A DNA stretch of 64,000 bases from Butyrivibrio sp. X503. Lineage in GTDB: Bacteria > Bacillota > Clostridia > Lachnospirales > Lachnospiraceae. The stretch covers positions 1-64,000 of the forward strand of contig NZ_RAIQ01000003.1 in NCBI RefSeq assembly GCF_003625475.1, read 5' to 3'. Below the pieces are notes generated by a model, which made no database searches, had not been told where the DNA came from, and saw only the letters and a program-made list of their open reading frames with translations. Within the stretch, counting starts at the first letter, position 1. Every line of letters starts with the position of its first letter. Position numbers and translations under genes: made by a program. Shown here piece after piece: positions 52,547 through 61,373 of this stretch.

Positions 52547-53251
52547 ATGATAAAAGAAAACCTTGAATACGTTGAAAATAGAATCGCCGAGGCCTGCAAA
52601 AGAGCCGGCAGAGACAGAAGTGAAGTTACTCTTATCGCAGTCAGCAAGACCAAGCCCGTCAGCGACCTCAGAGAAGCCATGGCATGCGGCATAACGGTAT
52701 TCGGTGAAAATAAAGTTCAGGAAATACGAGATAAAACGGCTGAGATCACAGAGCCTCTTTCATGGCACATGATAGGCCATCTTCAGGCCAATAAGGTTAA
52801 ATACCTTCCCGGTGTTGCCTGCATGATCCACTCAGTCGATAACAAGAAGCTCGCAGATGAGATTGAAAAACAGGCAGCCAAACACGACCTTGTAATGGAC
52901 GTTCTCGTCGAAGTAAACATGGCTCACGAGGATACCAAGTTCGGACTTTCCCCCGACGAGGCAATTGATTTTGTAAAAGAGATAAGCACACTTCCGCACC
53001 TCAACATCCGCGGATTTATGACTATCGCTCCCTACACGGAAGATCCGGAATCCAACCGAGTATATTTTAAGGGGCTTCGCGAGTTAAAAGATAAAGTGAA
53101 TGAGCTGAACATCCCTAATGTAAAGATGGACACTCTTTCAATGGGAATGACCGGTGACTACGAAGTAGCCATCGAAGAAGGCGCAACCTTTGTAAGAGTC
53201 GGAACCGGAATCTTCGGAGAAAGAGACTATAGTAAGAAGGAAAATCCTTGA
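52547..53251 (+). CDS. yggS: YggS family PLP-binding protein
   Basis: A 234-residue PLP-homeostasis protein (PLPBP/YggS). The PLP-binding Lys lies in LIAVSKTKPV, with GENKVQE, WHMIGHLQANKVKY and LSMGMTGDYEVAIEEGATFVRVGTGIFG as further family blocks. ATG 52547 with GGAGGAG upstream is preferred; the open frame further 5' runs antisense through the PilZ gene. In many Firmicutes this gene precedes sepF and the cell-division cluster, which is not the case here. Confidence 0.95.
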   Translation: MIKENLEYVENRIAEACKRAGRDRSEVTLIAVSKTKPVSDLREAMACGITVFGENKVQEIRDKTAEITEPLSWHMIGHLQANKVKYLPGVACMIHSVDNKKLADEIEKQAAKHDLVMDVLVEVNMAHEDTKFGLSPDEAIDFVKEISTLPHLNIRGFMTIAPYTEDPESNRVYFKGLRELKDKVNELNIPNVKMDTLSMGMTGDYEVAIEEGATFVRVGTGIFGERDYSKKENP

Positions 53252-53269
53252 TCTGCTAAATGACTACTT

Positions 53270-53296
53270 ACCACGGCAGCTGAAGCTGCCGTGGTT
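53270..53296. terminator. Hairpin between convergent genes
   Basis: ACCACGGCAGC-TGAA-GCTGCCGTGGT, an 11-bp perfect stem with a 4-nt loop, between the yggS stop and the 53304 stop. T-tracts are short, so termination strength is uncertain. Confidence 0.7.
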
Positions 53297-53303
53297 GCGG
53301 CTT

Positions 53304-54092
53304 TCATAAGCCATGCTTGGTCGCAAGTACTTTTATTATCTTGTCATTCAGTACGACATTGGAAGACTCAAATGTCAGTATCAGATTATCTCCCGGAAAT
53401 ATCTTATTTAGCATATAAGAGTTGATCTTGCGGATCGCCTTCTCCGCATATTTCGGATCATCCATTCTTCCATCGTGCTCCCAGTAAATCTCTTTTCCAT
53501 CTCTCTTTCTAAGAAATGTGAAATCAGGATAGACAACACCATAACCCCTCAGATTTATCGGGCACTCATACTTATATTCAATTCCGTTGTCATAGAAATA
53601 ATCAGCAAGTATTTTCTCCGACTTTGAGCGGACACGCTCCCCTTTCTTTGAGTAGATGATCGGCGTTTTTTCATCAAATTCTTTTCCTATGTAGGCTTTG
53701 CTCTTCCACTCCTTTAGGCGCTGCTCCCATGGCACCACAGCCGCTTTTACTATCTTTTTTCTTATTGGATGAAGCCTTTCGTAAATCTCCTCGATCTCAT
53801 TATCCCTGTATTCTTCCGCAATTTTATCAAGCTGCCTGACCCTTCTGTCTACCAGCTTTTTCACCCTAGCATCGTATGTCTTCTGCGCAAGCCCCCAAAT
53901 TATTCCCATATCATCTTTTTTGATATAGCTTCCTGTTTTATTCTCCGTGCAGTGCATGTAGTGAACGTGCTTCCTGGAAGTCGATATCCTTAAATACCCT
54001 TCCGGCGCACCTTCAAGGCGCTTGTCCACAATCTGCTTTATAGCCTGCAATCTCTCCTTCTCTTTTCTGAGCATTTCCCCTAAACCATACAT
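53304..54092 (-). CDS. PD-(D/E)XK nuclease-like protein
   Basis: A 262-residue protein. The N-terminal half is helical and basic (LRKEKERLQAIKQIVDKRLEG, VKKLVDRRVRQLDKIAEEYRD). The C-terminal half has a restriction-endonuclease-like core: SKSEKILADYFYDNG (Glu), YPDFTFLRKRDGKEIYWEHDGR (Asp and ExH/D) and a closing strand LILTFESS. This is the PD-(D/E)XK pattern seen in TnsA-like and Holliday-type nucleases; the precise family is not recognised. The start at 54092 has AAAGGAG upstream. The 54-bp hairpin array lies directly upstream (54195-54446). Confidence 0.72.
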   Translation of the reverse strand: MYGLGEMLRKEKERLQAIKQIVDKRLEGAPEGYLRISTSRKHVHYMHCTENKTGSYIKKDDMGIIWGLAQKTYDARVKKLVDRRVRQLDKIAEEYRDNEIEEIYERLHPIRKKIVKAAVVPWEQRLKEWKSKAYIGKEFDEKTPIIYSKKGERVRSKSEKILADYFYDNGIEYKYECPINLRGYGVVYPDFTFLRKRDGKEIYWEHDGRMDDPKYAEKAIRKINSYMLNKIFPGDNLILTFESSNVVLNDKIIKVLATKHGL

Positions 54093-54194
54093 ATTCTTTT
54101 CTCCTTTGTACATCGTGATTTGTGTTTTTTATATTTGTATTTTTTATGCCTGTATTTTTTATGCTTGTTTTTTTTGCTTGTTTTATGCTTCCAG

Positions 54195-54446
54195 CATGCC
54201 TCTTTTCGCGTTTTCTTGATTAGAGGCATGTGGATTTGCTTCTTTTAACATGCCTCTTTTCGGCTTTGCTTGATTAGAGGCATGTGGATTTGCTTCTTTT
54301 TACATGCCTCTTTTTGGCTTTGCTTGATTAGAGGCATGTGGATTTGCTTCTTTTTACATGCCTCTTTTTGGCTTTTCTTGATTAGAGGCATGTGGATTTG
54401 CTTCTTTTTACATGCCTCTTTTTGGCTTTTCTTGATTAGAGGCATG
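54195..54446. repeat. Tandem 54-bp hairpin array, copy B
   Basis: Four full units and part of a fifth (GATTAG starts at 54218, 54272, 54326, 54380, 54434) of the same family and orientation as 1-489. Arms AGAGGCATGT and ACATGCCTCT are constant; the next three left-arm bases are GGA here and AAA in copy A, both able to pair with UUU in a plus-strand RNA. The left edge (54195-54216) has the same CGCG linker variant as the right edge of copy A. It lies between the rho 3' end and the nuclease-like gene. The gap 54447-54582 shows no gene. Confidence 0.95.
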
Positions 54447-54582
54447 GAGTTAGACAGTGCATGACAATAAAAACTTCAAAACCAGAAGCATCAAAACTAT
54501 TTTTTTATTCATTAGAATTGAATTGCAGCAAGAAGTTGACTGCTGCTAATAGGTAAAAAGCTTAGCGCTTTTTTAAAGAATT

Positions 54583-54615
54583 CATTGGGCTGACTTATGA
54601 TTAGTCAGCCCAATG
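54583..54615. repeat. 13-bp inverted repeat after rho
   Basis: CATTGGGCTGACT and AGTCAGCCCAATG, perfect 13-bp arms around a 7-nt loop, 22 bp past the rho stop. The T-tract on the minus strand is weak (AATTCTTT), so it may be a terminator or a 3'-end stabiliser. Confidence 0.8.
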
Positions 54616-54636
54616 CAATAGACTATTAAACTTGAA

Positions 54637-56193
54637 TCAGAATCGGATCTGCTTCTCTACCATTCTTACGAACTCGACGTTGTTTCTTGTCTTTGAAAAG
54701 AGGTTGATACACTGGTCAACCGCATCGTCGGCCTTCATTCCGTTGAATCCCTTTCTCAAGCTGTTGATTGCAACGAGCTCTTCGTTTGTAAGAAGGAGAT
54801 CTTCTCTTCTTGTACTGGACTTGGGAATATTGATAGCAGGGAAGATTCTCTTTTCCTGAAGCTTTCTGTCGAGAACCATTTCCATGTTACCTGTTCCCTT
54901 GAATTCCTCGTAGATAACATCGTCCATCTTGGAACCTGTCTCTATAAGTGCTGTAGCAAGAATTGTAAGGCTTCCGCCCTCTCTCATATTTCTCGCTGCA
55001 CCGAAGAACCTCTTGGGCATATGAAGAGCTGCGGGATCAAGACCACCGGAAAGTGTTCTTCCTGAAGGAGGAACAACGATGTTATAAGCTCTAGTAAGTC
55101 TTGTGATAGAGTCAAGAAGGATAACTACATCCTTGCCGTGCTCTACAAGTCTCTTTGCTCTTTCCATAACCATCTCTGCAACTCTCTTGTGATGCTCGGG
55201 AAGCTCATCGAAAGTTGAGTAGATAACTTCTGCGTTAGGCCCTTCAATTGACTCCTTGATATCCGTAACTTCCTCAGGTCTCTCATCGATAAGAAGGATG
55301 ATGAGATGAATCTCGGGGCTGTTCATAAGGATTGACTTGGCAACTTCCTTAAGAAGTGTTGTCTTACCTGCCTTGGGAGGAGATACGATCATACCTCTCT
55401 GTCCCTTACCGATGGGGCTGATAAGATCCATGATCCTCATAGCAACAGATGCGTTCGGAGTCTCAAGTCTGATCTTGGAATTAGGGAAAATAGGAGTCAT
55501 GTTCTCAAAGTTCCATCTTCCCATAGCAACCTCGGGCTTGTAACCGTTAACAGTATCAAGTCTTGAAAGCGCTGCAAATTTATCTGTCTCTTTCTTGGGT
55601 CTGCATGTACCCGAAAGGATATCACCGGTCTTTAAATTAAATCTTCTGATAAGGCTGGGAGCAACATAAACATCGTTCTCGCCGGGAAGATAATTCTCGC
55701 ATCTGATGAATCCGTATCCGTCCTGCATAACTTCAAGGATTCCGTTAGCGCTGTCGCCCTCTTCAATCTCAACCTCGGGCTCATCCTGTGAATGTGCGCC
55801 ATCCTGCTTATCAGTTTTATGAGCTGCATCAGCCTTGTCTGATCTGCGGCCTTCGGACTTATCTGCTCTGCGGCCTGCGTTATCTGATGCATCACCTCTG
55901 GATGAAGCTCCATCCTGCTTATCGGAAGAATCAGTGGATTCGCTGTTTGCGGTAGTAACCACAATCTTCTTTTTGGAAGGCTTTGCAGATGCCTTCTTCT
56001 CTTCAGCTGCGTTGCTCTGCTCCTTGGCTTTCTCGGCAGCCTCCTTTTCATCAAGCTCGCACATAAGATCAATGATCTCAGACTTTTTAAGTCCCGCTAC
56101 GCCCTTGATTCCTCTTTTCTTTGCAATGTCTCTTAAATCGTTCAGTTTCAGTGTTTCGTATTTTTCTCTCAAGTTCTCTCCATTCCGCGCCAT
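54637..56193 (-). CDS. rho: Transcription termination factor Rho
   Basis: RNA-dependent helicase of 518 residues. Order: Rho N-terminal SAP-like domain ([16 protein letters not shown]), a disordered insert of about 85 residues rich in Asp, Ser, Lys and Ala (about 60-145), the cold-shock-like RNA-binding domain ([15 protein letters not shown]), then the ATPase with Walker [24 protein letters not shown] and the Q/R-loop region. A TTG at 56172 preceded by GGAGAG is an alternative start that removes seven residues. Promoter at 56302-56330. Inserted N-terminal regions are known in other Gram-positive Rho proteins and add RNA contacts or phase behaviour. Confidence 0.97.
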   Translation of the reverse strand: MARNGENLREKYETLKLNDLRDIAKKRGIKGVAGLKKSEIIDLMCELDEKEAAEKAKEQSNAAEEKKASAKPSKKKIVVTTANSESTDSSDKQDGASSRGDASDNAGRRADKSEGRRSDKADAAHKTDKQDGAHSQDEPEVEIEEGDSANGILEVMQDGYGFIRCENYLPGENDVYVAPSLIRRFNLKTGDILSGTCRPKKETDKFAALSRLDTVNGYKPEVAMGRWNFENMTPIFPNSKIRLETPNASVAMRIMDLISPIGKGQRGMIVSPPKAGKTTLLKEVAKSILMNSPEIHLIILLIDERPEEVTDIKESIEGPNAEVIYSTFDELPEHHKRVAEMVMERAKRLVEHGKDVVILLDSITRLTRAYNIVVPPSGRTLSGGLDPAALHMPKRFFGAARNMREGGSLTILATALIETGSKMDDVIYEEFKGTGNMEMVLDRKLQEKRIFPAINIPKSSTRREDLLLTNEELVAINSLRKGFNGMKADDAVDQCINLFSKTRNNVEFVRMVEKQIRF

Positions 56194-56301
56194 AAGCGCA
56201 TTTATATAAGCAACTTCTAATTATAATCAATGGAATCAGCAAACGACTGCGTGAAATACGCGTTTGTTTAAAGAACAAATCCTAATTTACTTACTGAGAG
56301 T

Positions 56302-56330
56302 ACAATACACCATTTTTACGATAAAATCAA
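56302..56330 (-). promoter_or_regulatory. rho promoter
   Basis: Minus-strand -35 TTGATT (56330-56325), 17-bp spacer, -10 TATTGT (56307-56302). The leader to the rho start is about 100 bases. Confidence 0.65.
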
Positions 56331-56534
56331 CATTAATCACAGAAAAAACCAGCATTTTCCTGTAAAAAATCGAGATTCATAAATTCAAATCTTGAATTTT
56401 AGAGACTTTTGTTCACAATTTGCATTCCGCTACCGCTCTCCGAGCGCTTTCCCGCAAATCACCCGTAATCGTCCTCTGCGCTTTACGGGGCGCGCTTCAC
56501 TTGCTCCTCTCAACCCGTAAACACACTTGCCCCA

Positions 56535-56831
56535 GCACCGCCTACTGCGCAACTTTTTTCTCTCAGGCGGTGCACATCCCATCTTTCGCACCGCCTCACG
56601 CGCACTTTTTCTTTCCGGGCGGTGCACATCCCATCTTTCGCACCGCCTCACGCGCACTTTTTCTTCCCGGGCGGTGCACATCCCATCTTTCGCACCGCCT
56701 CACGCGCACTTTTTCTTCCCGGGCGGTGCACATCCCATCTTTCGCACCGCCTCACGCGCACTTTTTCTTCCCGGGCGGTGCACATCCCATCTTTCGCACC
56801 GCCTACAGAGCAAACTTCTTTCTCTGGCGGT
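56535..56831. repeat. Tandem 52-bp hairpin array
   Basis: Five units of exactly 52 bp with GGCGGTGC at 56566, 56618, 56670, 56722 and 56774, each paired with GCACCGCC after a 14-nt loop and followed by a 22-nt linker with a T-run. Half-arms flank the array: GCACCGCC at 56535 and a degenerate GGCGGT at 56826. Internal units are almost identical, while the two edge linkers (about 56543-56565 and 56804-56825) share a different sequence. 52 is not divisible by three, so this is not a repeat protein. It lies between the rho promoter and the hflC terminator. Confidence 0.95.
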
Positions 56832-57000
56832 ACACAGCCTTAATTTGCCGCGTCCCCCATCTATCATCAGTCACTTCCCCACCGCCGCGCCCTCCGCCCA
56901 GCGTAAACCGCGAAGTCAAGGGACCGTGGAATAAACCGGAGCGCTGCCGGCGCGAGGATTTATGCCGCGAAAGCCCTTTACCGCGCGGCAAAGATTATCC
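56832..57000. other. GC-rich gene-free stretch
   Basis: GC-rich sequence beside the 52-bp array, clearly richer than flanking genes. Several open frames cross it but none has a ribosome site or recognisable protein features. I see no tRNA or known structured RNA. Region 56405-56534, on the other side of the array, is similar. Confidence 0.6.
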
Positions 57001-57004
57001 TACG

Positions 57005-57038
57005 CAAAAAGGGGCGCAAGCAATTTGCTTGCACCCCT
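57005..57038 (-). terminator. Terminator after hflC
   Basis: Minus strand: GGGGTGCAAGC and GCTTGCGCCCC (11-bp arms, one G-T), then TTTTTGCG, about 60 bp past the hflC stop. Confidence 0.88.
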
Positions 57039-57055
57039 GCTTCCGGCGAGGATGG

Positions 57056-57074
57056 GTCCGGGCAAAGCCCGGAC
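57056..57074. repeat. GC-rich hairpin after hflC
   Basis: GTCCGGGC-AAA-GCCCGGAC, 8-bp perfect stem between the hflC stop and its terminator. Confidence 0.7.
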
Positions 57075-57099
57075 ATTCCGCTGCCACTTCATTTTCTAT

Positions 57100-57984
57100 T
57101 TAATCATTAAACTTGCCATATAGGATCTTGGCGAGCTCAGAATTCTTATCAAGAACAATTGTCTTGTCGCCGGTCATCGAAGCCTTGATGGCATCAAGTC
57201 CTCTGATGTAACTGTAGAACTCTGCTTTTTCCTCGGTATCATATGCCTTGGAAAGAGTTTCCATGTATGATGACTCACCTTCTGCGATGAGCTTGGCTGC
57301 ATCCTTCTCAGCCTGAGCCTTTACAATGGCAACTTCCTTGTCAGTCTCATTGTGAATCTTCTGAGCCTCGGCATCACCTTGAGCAGTGTATGAAGCAGCG
57401 ATGTTGTTTCGCTCTGAGATCATACGCTCATATACAGCCTGCTTGTTATCATCAGGAAGATCGAGAGCCTTAATCTGTGCCTGAACAATTGTGATTCCGT
57501 AACCTGCCATATCATTGTTGGCTTCTTCGGATATAAGCTTGGTGAGCGTCTCGCCTCTTGCCTCAATAACTTCGTCCTGAGTCATAGAAGAGATTGCATT
57601 CTTGGTCGCATTGTATACGGATGCCTCGATTCTTTCCTCGGCTCTTGCTGTAAGAGCGTTAAGAGTCTGAACGTATTTAAGCGGCTCCGTAACTCTCCAG
57701 ATAACGTATGTATCTGTGATCATAGACTTTTTATCCTTGGTGATAACGTCTGAAGCGGGGATATCATAAAGAACCGCCTTGGCGCTTATTGTCTGAGCGT
57801 CATCAATAAAAGGAGTCTTGAAATGAAGTCCCGGATCGTCTGCAATTGCGATGATCTTACCGAATCTTCTGACAGTTACATATTCATTTTGATGAACTAT
57901 AAATGTGGCTGAGCCAAATACTATAAGCAGTGCCAGCACAATAAATACTAATAATCCTGTAAATACACCTTTTTTATTTACCAT
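57100..57984 (-). CDS. hflC: HflC, SPFH-domain membrane protein
   Basis: A 294-residue SPFH/prohibitin protein that with HflK forms a membrane complex modulating FtsH proteolysis. It has an N-terminal membrane anchor (FTGLLVFIVLALLIVFGSA), NEYVTVRRFGKI, the SPFH core and a C-terminal coiled coil ending in FYSYIRGLDAIKASM. The start at 57984 has GAGGAGG upstream. It follows hflK by 10 bp. ftsH is not in the window. Confidence 0.93.
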   Translation of the reverse strand: MVNKKGVFTGLLVFIVLALLIVFGSATFIVHQNEYVTVRRFGKIIAIADDPGLHFKTPFIDDAQTISAKAVLYDIPASDVITKDKKSMITDTYVIWRVTEPLKYVQTLNALTARAEERIEASVYNATKNAISSMTQDEVIEARGETLTKLISEEANNDMAGYGITIVQAQIKALDLPDDNKQAVYERMISERNNIAASYTAQGDAEAQKIHNETDKEVAIVKAQAEKDAAKLIAEGESSYMETLSKAYDTEEKAEFYSYIRGLDAIKASMTGDKTIVLDKNSELAKILYGKFND

Positions 57985-57994
57985 GTTAACCTCC

Positions 57995-58912
57995 TCAATC
58001 ACTAAAACTTTCAAGCGGAAGCATCTGCTGAGTCTGTCCGTCCGTGATTATAACCTTAAGTTCAGGGAGAACGTCCTCCATTGCTTCGTAGAAAAGTCTC
58101 TTCTTGGTGATATAAGGCTGTAACTTGTACTGCTCATACATCTCGTTAAATCTTGCAACCTGACCTTCGGCCTCGGCAATTCTTGACTGCTTCTTAGCCT
58201 CGGCGTCCTGAATTATCTTATCGGCTGTAGCCTCTGCCTTGGGAAGCTCTTCGCTCTGATACTTCTTGGCATTGTTTATAGCAGTCTCTTTTCCCTGCTT
58301 GGCAGTTTCTACAGACTTAAACGCCTGAACAATTTCCTCCGTGGGCGGCTCAGCGTCCTGAACAGAGAGATTGACTACCATAAGGCCGATCTTCTTTTCG
58401 GTAAGTTCATTCTGAAGCTTCTCTTTTACCTCAGCCTGAATCTGACCCTTAGCTGTTGTGATAACGTCATCAACAGGATAGTTGACAACAGTATTTCTGA
58501 TGCATGCAAGAGCCATGTTCTTCATGATAAGCTCGGGCTCTTCACTGTTGTAATAAGCGGCAACGGGGTCGCTTACCTTGTATTCAAGATAAAAATCGAT
58601 ATCAACAAAATTAAAATCAGACGTGATCATAACACCTTCGTCATCAACCGTGATGTTCTGACCGTCTTTGATCGTGTAACCGATTCCGATTCCGTGAGTT
58701 GTCATATCGATAAGATGTGAACTCTGGATGAAAGGAACCTTGAAATAAAGTCCGGCGGTATCTACTCTTACTACCTTTCCGAACATAGTCAGGATCGCCT
58801 GCTCCTGCTCTTTTACCTGATAAAATCCCTGACTGATAACAAGAAGAATGAACAATGCAACTATTCCTGCAAGTATCGTCTTAGGATTTATCTTAAGCGA
58901 TTGCTTTCTCAT
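57995..58912 (-). CDS. hflK: HflK, SPFH-domain membrane protein
   Basis: A 305-residue SPFH protein, partner of HflC. One N-terminal membrane segment (residues 12-29), then QEQAILTMFGKVVRVDTAGLYFKVP, the core VVNLSVQDAEPPTEEIVQAF (a HflK hallmark) and a coiled coil with FYEAMEDVLPELKVII. It lacks the Gly-rich N-terminus of proteobacterial HflK. GGGAGGAC precedes the ATG. Confidence 0.93.
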   Translation of the reverse strand: MRKQSLKINPKTILAGIVALFILLVISQGFYQVKEQEQAILTMFGKVVRVDTAGLYFKVPFIQSSHLIDMTTHGIGIGYTIKDGQNITVDDEGVMITSDFNFVDIDFYLEYKVSDPVAAYYNSEEPELIMKNMALACIRNTVVNYPVDDVITTAKGQIQAEVKEKLQNELTEKKIGLMVVNLSVQDAEPPTEEIVQAFKSVETAKQGKETAINNAKKYQSEELPKAEATADKIIQDAEAKKQSRIAEAEGQVARFNEMYEQYKLQPYITKKRLFYEAMEDVLPELKVIITDGQTQQMLPLESFSD

Positions 58913-59043
58913 AAAAGTCCTCCCTTTTATAGTAATTAATAATATGATATACGAATTGCTCCATGACTTACGTCATTTTCGCAATTCTGCAAATATTCGG
59001 AATCCGCATTATCATGCTACTTCCTCATATTTGTTAGGGTCAT

Positions 59044-59089
59044 AAAGTCAAAATGCTTAACATGCAAGCATGTACGCATTTATGACTTT
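59044..59089. repeat. Imperfect long hairpin upstream of hflK
   Basis: AAAGTCAAAATGC pairs with GCATTTATGACTTT (one bulge), enclosing a second palindrome ACATGC-AA-GCATGT (59060-59073). It lies about 130 bp upstream of hflK and 20 bp past the NCS2 terminator, so it could be a regulatory site for hflKC. Confidence 0.6.
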
Positions 59090-59106
59090 CGACACCTATA
59101 TCATAT

Positions 59107-59139
59107 AAAAAATCGGCGTGCGCCGAAACACACGCCGAC
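59107..59139 (-). terminator. Terminator after the NCS2 permease
   Basis: Minus strand: TCGGCGTG pairs with CACGCCGA around a 10-nt loop, followed by TTTTTT, 25 bp past the stop. Confidence 0.92.
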
Positions 59140-59163
59140 ATCATTTATCTTTTTATAAATCCA

Positions 59164-60522
59164 TTATTGGAAGTTCGTGATCAATGCTATAACTCTCAGT
59201 GCGAAGAGTACAAATACAACCCACATGATAGGGCTTACTTCCTTAGCTTTCTTGGAAACAACCTTGAGGATAACCCATGCAAGAACCGCAAACATAATTC
59301 CTGTAGCGATTGAATATGCAAGAGGCATCATAACTACCGCAAGGTATGCTCCTACAGAATCAGCGATGTCACCGTCGAACTTAACCTTTGTGATACTCAT
59401 GAGCATGAGCATACCAACATAGATAAGTGCGGGAGCTGTTGCAAATGAAGGAATAGCAAGGAACAGAGGGCTAAGTACAAGTGATACAAGGAAAAGAACA
59501 CCTGTTGTAAGAGCTGTAAGACCTGTTCTACCGCCGGCTGCAACACCTGCGCTTGACTCTACAAAGCTTGTTACTGTTGAAGTACCGAGGAGGGCACCTG
59601 ATGTTGTTCCTACAGCGTCAGCAAGGAATACCTGACCAACTCTGGGAAGGTTGCCGTCCTTATCAAGAAGGCCTGCCTTGTCGGCAACACCTACTACTGT
59701 TCCTACTGTGTCAAAGAGATCTACATAGAGGAAGCTGAATGTGATAGCAAGGAACTGAATGATATGGCTTGCTGCCCATCCGAAGTTAAGCTTGAATGCT
59801 GTCTCTGAGATTGCTCCGAGCTGAAGTCCTCTTGAGAAATCAGGGAAAAGGCTTGTTCCTTCAGCAGGTACATAAATGCCTGCAGCCTGAAGGATCATAC
59901 CAACAACCCAGATAACGATGATTCCGATAAGAACGCCACCTCGTACATTGTAGTGAACAAGTGCTGCGATAAGTACAAGACCAATAAGAGCAAGTACCAT
60001 GTCGAGATCAGTGAAGCTTCCGAGACCAACTACTGTAGCGTCGTTAGCAATGATGATACGTGCATTCTGCATTCCGATGAATGCGATGAAAAGTCCGATA
60101 CCTGCTGAGATACCGAATTTAAGATTCTGGGGAATACTATTGATGATCTGCTCACGGAATTTGAAGAATGAAAGGACAATAAAGATAAGACCTTCCACAA
60201 ATACCGCTGTAAGAGCGATCCTGAAGGGCTCTGCCTCATTTGCAAGTTCGCCTAAGCATACGGTGTAAGCGAAGTAAGCATTAAGTCCGAGTCCAGCTGA
60301 CAATCCGATAGGATAGTTTGCAAGGAATGCCATGATAAAAGTAGCGATGGCTGATGCAAGTGCCGTAGCGACAAATACACCGTTTGCATTCATTACAGTA
60401 CCCAGGATGTTAGGGTTAACGGCCAGAATGTAAGCCATTGTAAGGAATGTTGTGGCACCGGCAAGAATCTCTCTCTTGACCGTGGTGTCATGTTCTTTGA
60501 GTTTGAATAACTTTTCCAACAT
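59164..60522 (-). CDS. NCS2 family nucleobase permease (PbuG/AzgA-like)
   Basis: A 452-residue permease with about 12-14 membrane segments. It begins LEKLFKLKEHDTTVKREILAGATTFLTMAY, the start of the AzgA/PbuG branch that imports hypoxanthine, guanine or adenine, and has the TSFVESSAGVAAGGRTG motif. AAAGGAG precedes the ATG. No purine riboswitch is visible in the 52-bp gap upstream. Confidence 0.92.
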   Translation of the reverse strand: MLEKLFKLKEHDTTVKREILAGATTFLTMAYILAVNPNILGTVMNANGVFVATALASAIATFIMAFLANYPIGLSAGLGLNAYFAYTVCLGELANEAEPFRIALTAVFVEGLIFIVLSFFKFREQIINSIPQNLKFGISAGIGLFIAFIGMQNARIIIANDATVVGLGSFTDLDMVLALIGLVLIAALVHYNVRGGVLIGIIVIWVVGMILQAAGIYVPAEGTSLFPDFSRGLQLGAISETAFKLNFGWAASHIIQFLAITFSFLYVDLFDTVGTVVGVADKAGLLDKDGNLPRVGQVFLADAVGTTSGALLGTSTVTSFVESSAGVAAGGRTGLTALTTGVLFLVSLVLSPLFLAIPSFATAPALIYVGMLMLMSITKVKFDGDIADSVGAYLAVVMMPLAYSIATGIMFAVLAWVILKVVSKKAKEVSPIMWVVFVLFALRVIALITNFQ

Positions 60523-60574
60523 ACTTTTTCTTCTCCTTTGTTAGATATGACTATTATCTTTTACAAAAGCCGCG

Positions 60575-61207
60575 TCACCTGTACAGGATCCTGCCGACTA
60601 CGTAAGCCACCTCATAAGCGTTGTCATATAACTCAAAGAGAACGTGTGCCATAACCGTGACATAGACGTTCCTTGTCAAAAGATATGCGATCGTAACGGG
60701 CAGAGCCATAAGCATCCACTCTGCAATCCCCAACCAGCCGTGTGCTCTTGCAATTGAACAGAGCAACAGACTGACAACCGTAAGGATCGCCGTCTTTTTC
60801 TTATTGTCAAAAGAGATTAAGGCCCTTCTGTAGAAAAACTCCTCAGCAACGGGCTTCATAATAATCATCATGAATGCGTATACTAAAGTAGGTACAAGAT
60901 CATTCTCGACGATAATGTTGATCACATGGTCGTCGATATCATAGGAAAAAGTCATCGTGATAAAATCTTTAAGCTTACCTGCGCCGAACAAACCGGCAAA
61001 CGTAAGTAATACAGGTAGCCAGAAAGTCTTTATCTTTCCGAAATGACTGCGCATCTTTCTAAAAGAGAACTGCTTGTGAATGAAATAAAAATAGATAAGC
61101 AGCCCCAAATAGAATAAAAAGAATAAATTAAAAGCTTGCTTGGGCACCACAATAGTGGCTATGACCAGTGCCAATTCCCATAGCAGCGGTATATATAAAC
61201 GGTTCAA
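60575..61207 (-). CDS. CPBP family intramembrane metalloprotease
   Basis: A 210-residue membrane protein with about six segments and the CPBP (Abi) motifs: EEFFYRR (ExxxR), followed by a His-containing helix and HVLFELYDN. The start is TTG 61207 because AAGGAG lies six bases upstream; the longer frame begins at a GTG before the ribosome site. In bacteria such proteases process prenylated-like or bacteriocin substrates; the target is unknown. Confidence 0.85.
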   Translation of the reverse strand: MNRLYIPLLWELALVIATIVVPKQAFNLFFLFYLGLLIYFYFIHKQFSFRKMRSHFGKIKTFWLPVLLTFAGLFGAGKLKDFITMTFSYDIDDHVINIIVENDLVPTLVYAFMMIIMKPVAEEFFYRRALISFDNKKKTAILTVVSLLLCSIARAHGWLGIAEWMLMALPVTIAYLLTRNVYVTVMAHVLFELYDNAYEVAYVVGRILYR

Positions 61208-61310
61208 AATAAACTCCTTCAACACAAACTTCTCTCAATTTGGTAAATAACCACACTCAATAATTATAAATTCATTGATTATAGAGGTCAATTCATTTTT
61301 CATTCACACT

Positions 61311-61339
61311 TTTACATATCTCCCCTCTCATGCTAAAAT
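61311..61339 (+). promoter_or_regulatory. Promoter of the ABC-F gene
   Basis: -35 TTTACA (61311-61316), 17-bp spacer, -10 TAAAAT (61334-61339). Confidence 0.6.
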
Positions 61340-61373
61340 GTGTTGTTGCGAAATGTAATTTTGGAGATTAATT

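Noticed and set aside
54245-54445. 66-residue repeat protein on the minus strand, and 64 residues on the plus strand
   Set aside because: Same array artefact as at 185-448.
56832-57075. RNase P RNA or another structured RNA in the GC-rich stretch
   Set aside because: Hairpins are present, but I could not match conserved core elements of RNase P, tmRNA or SRP RNA on either strand.
56420-57103. 227-residue plus-strand frame across the 52-bp array
   Set aside because: Crosses an inverted-repeat array and an intrinsic terminator; no ribosome site; 52-bp units shift frame.
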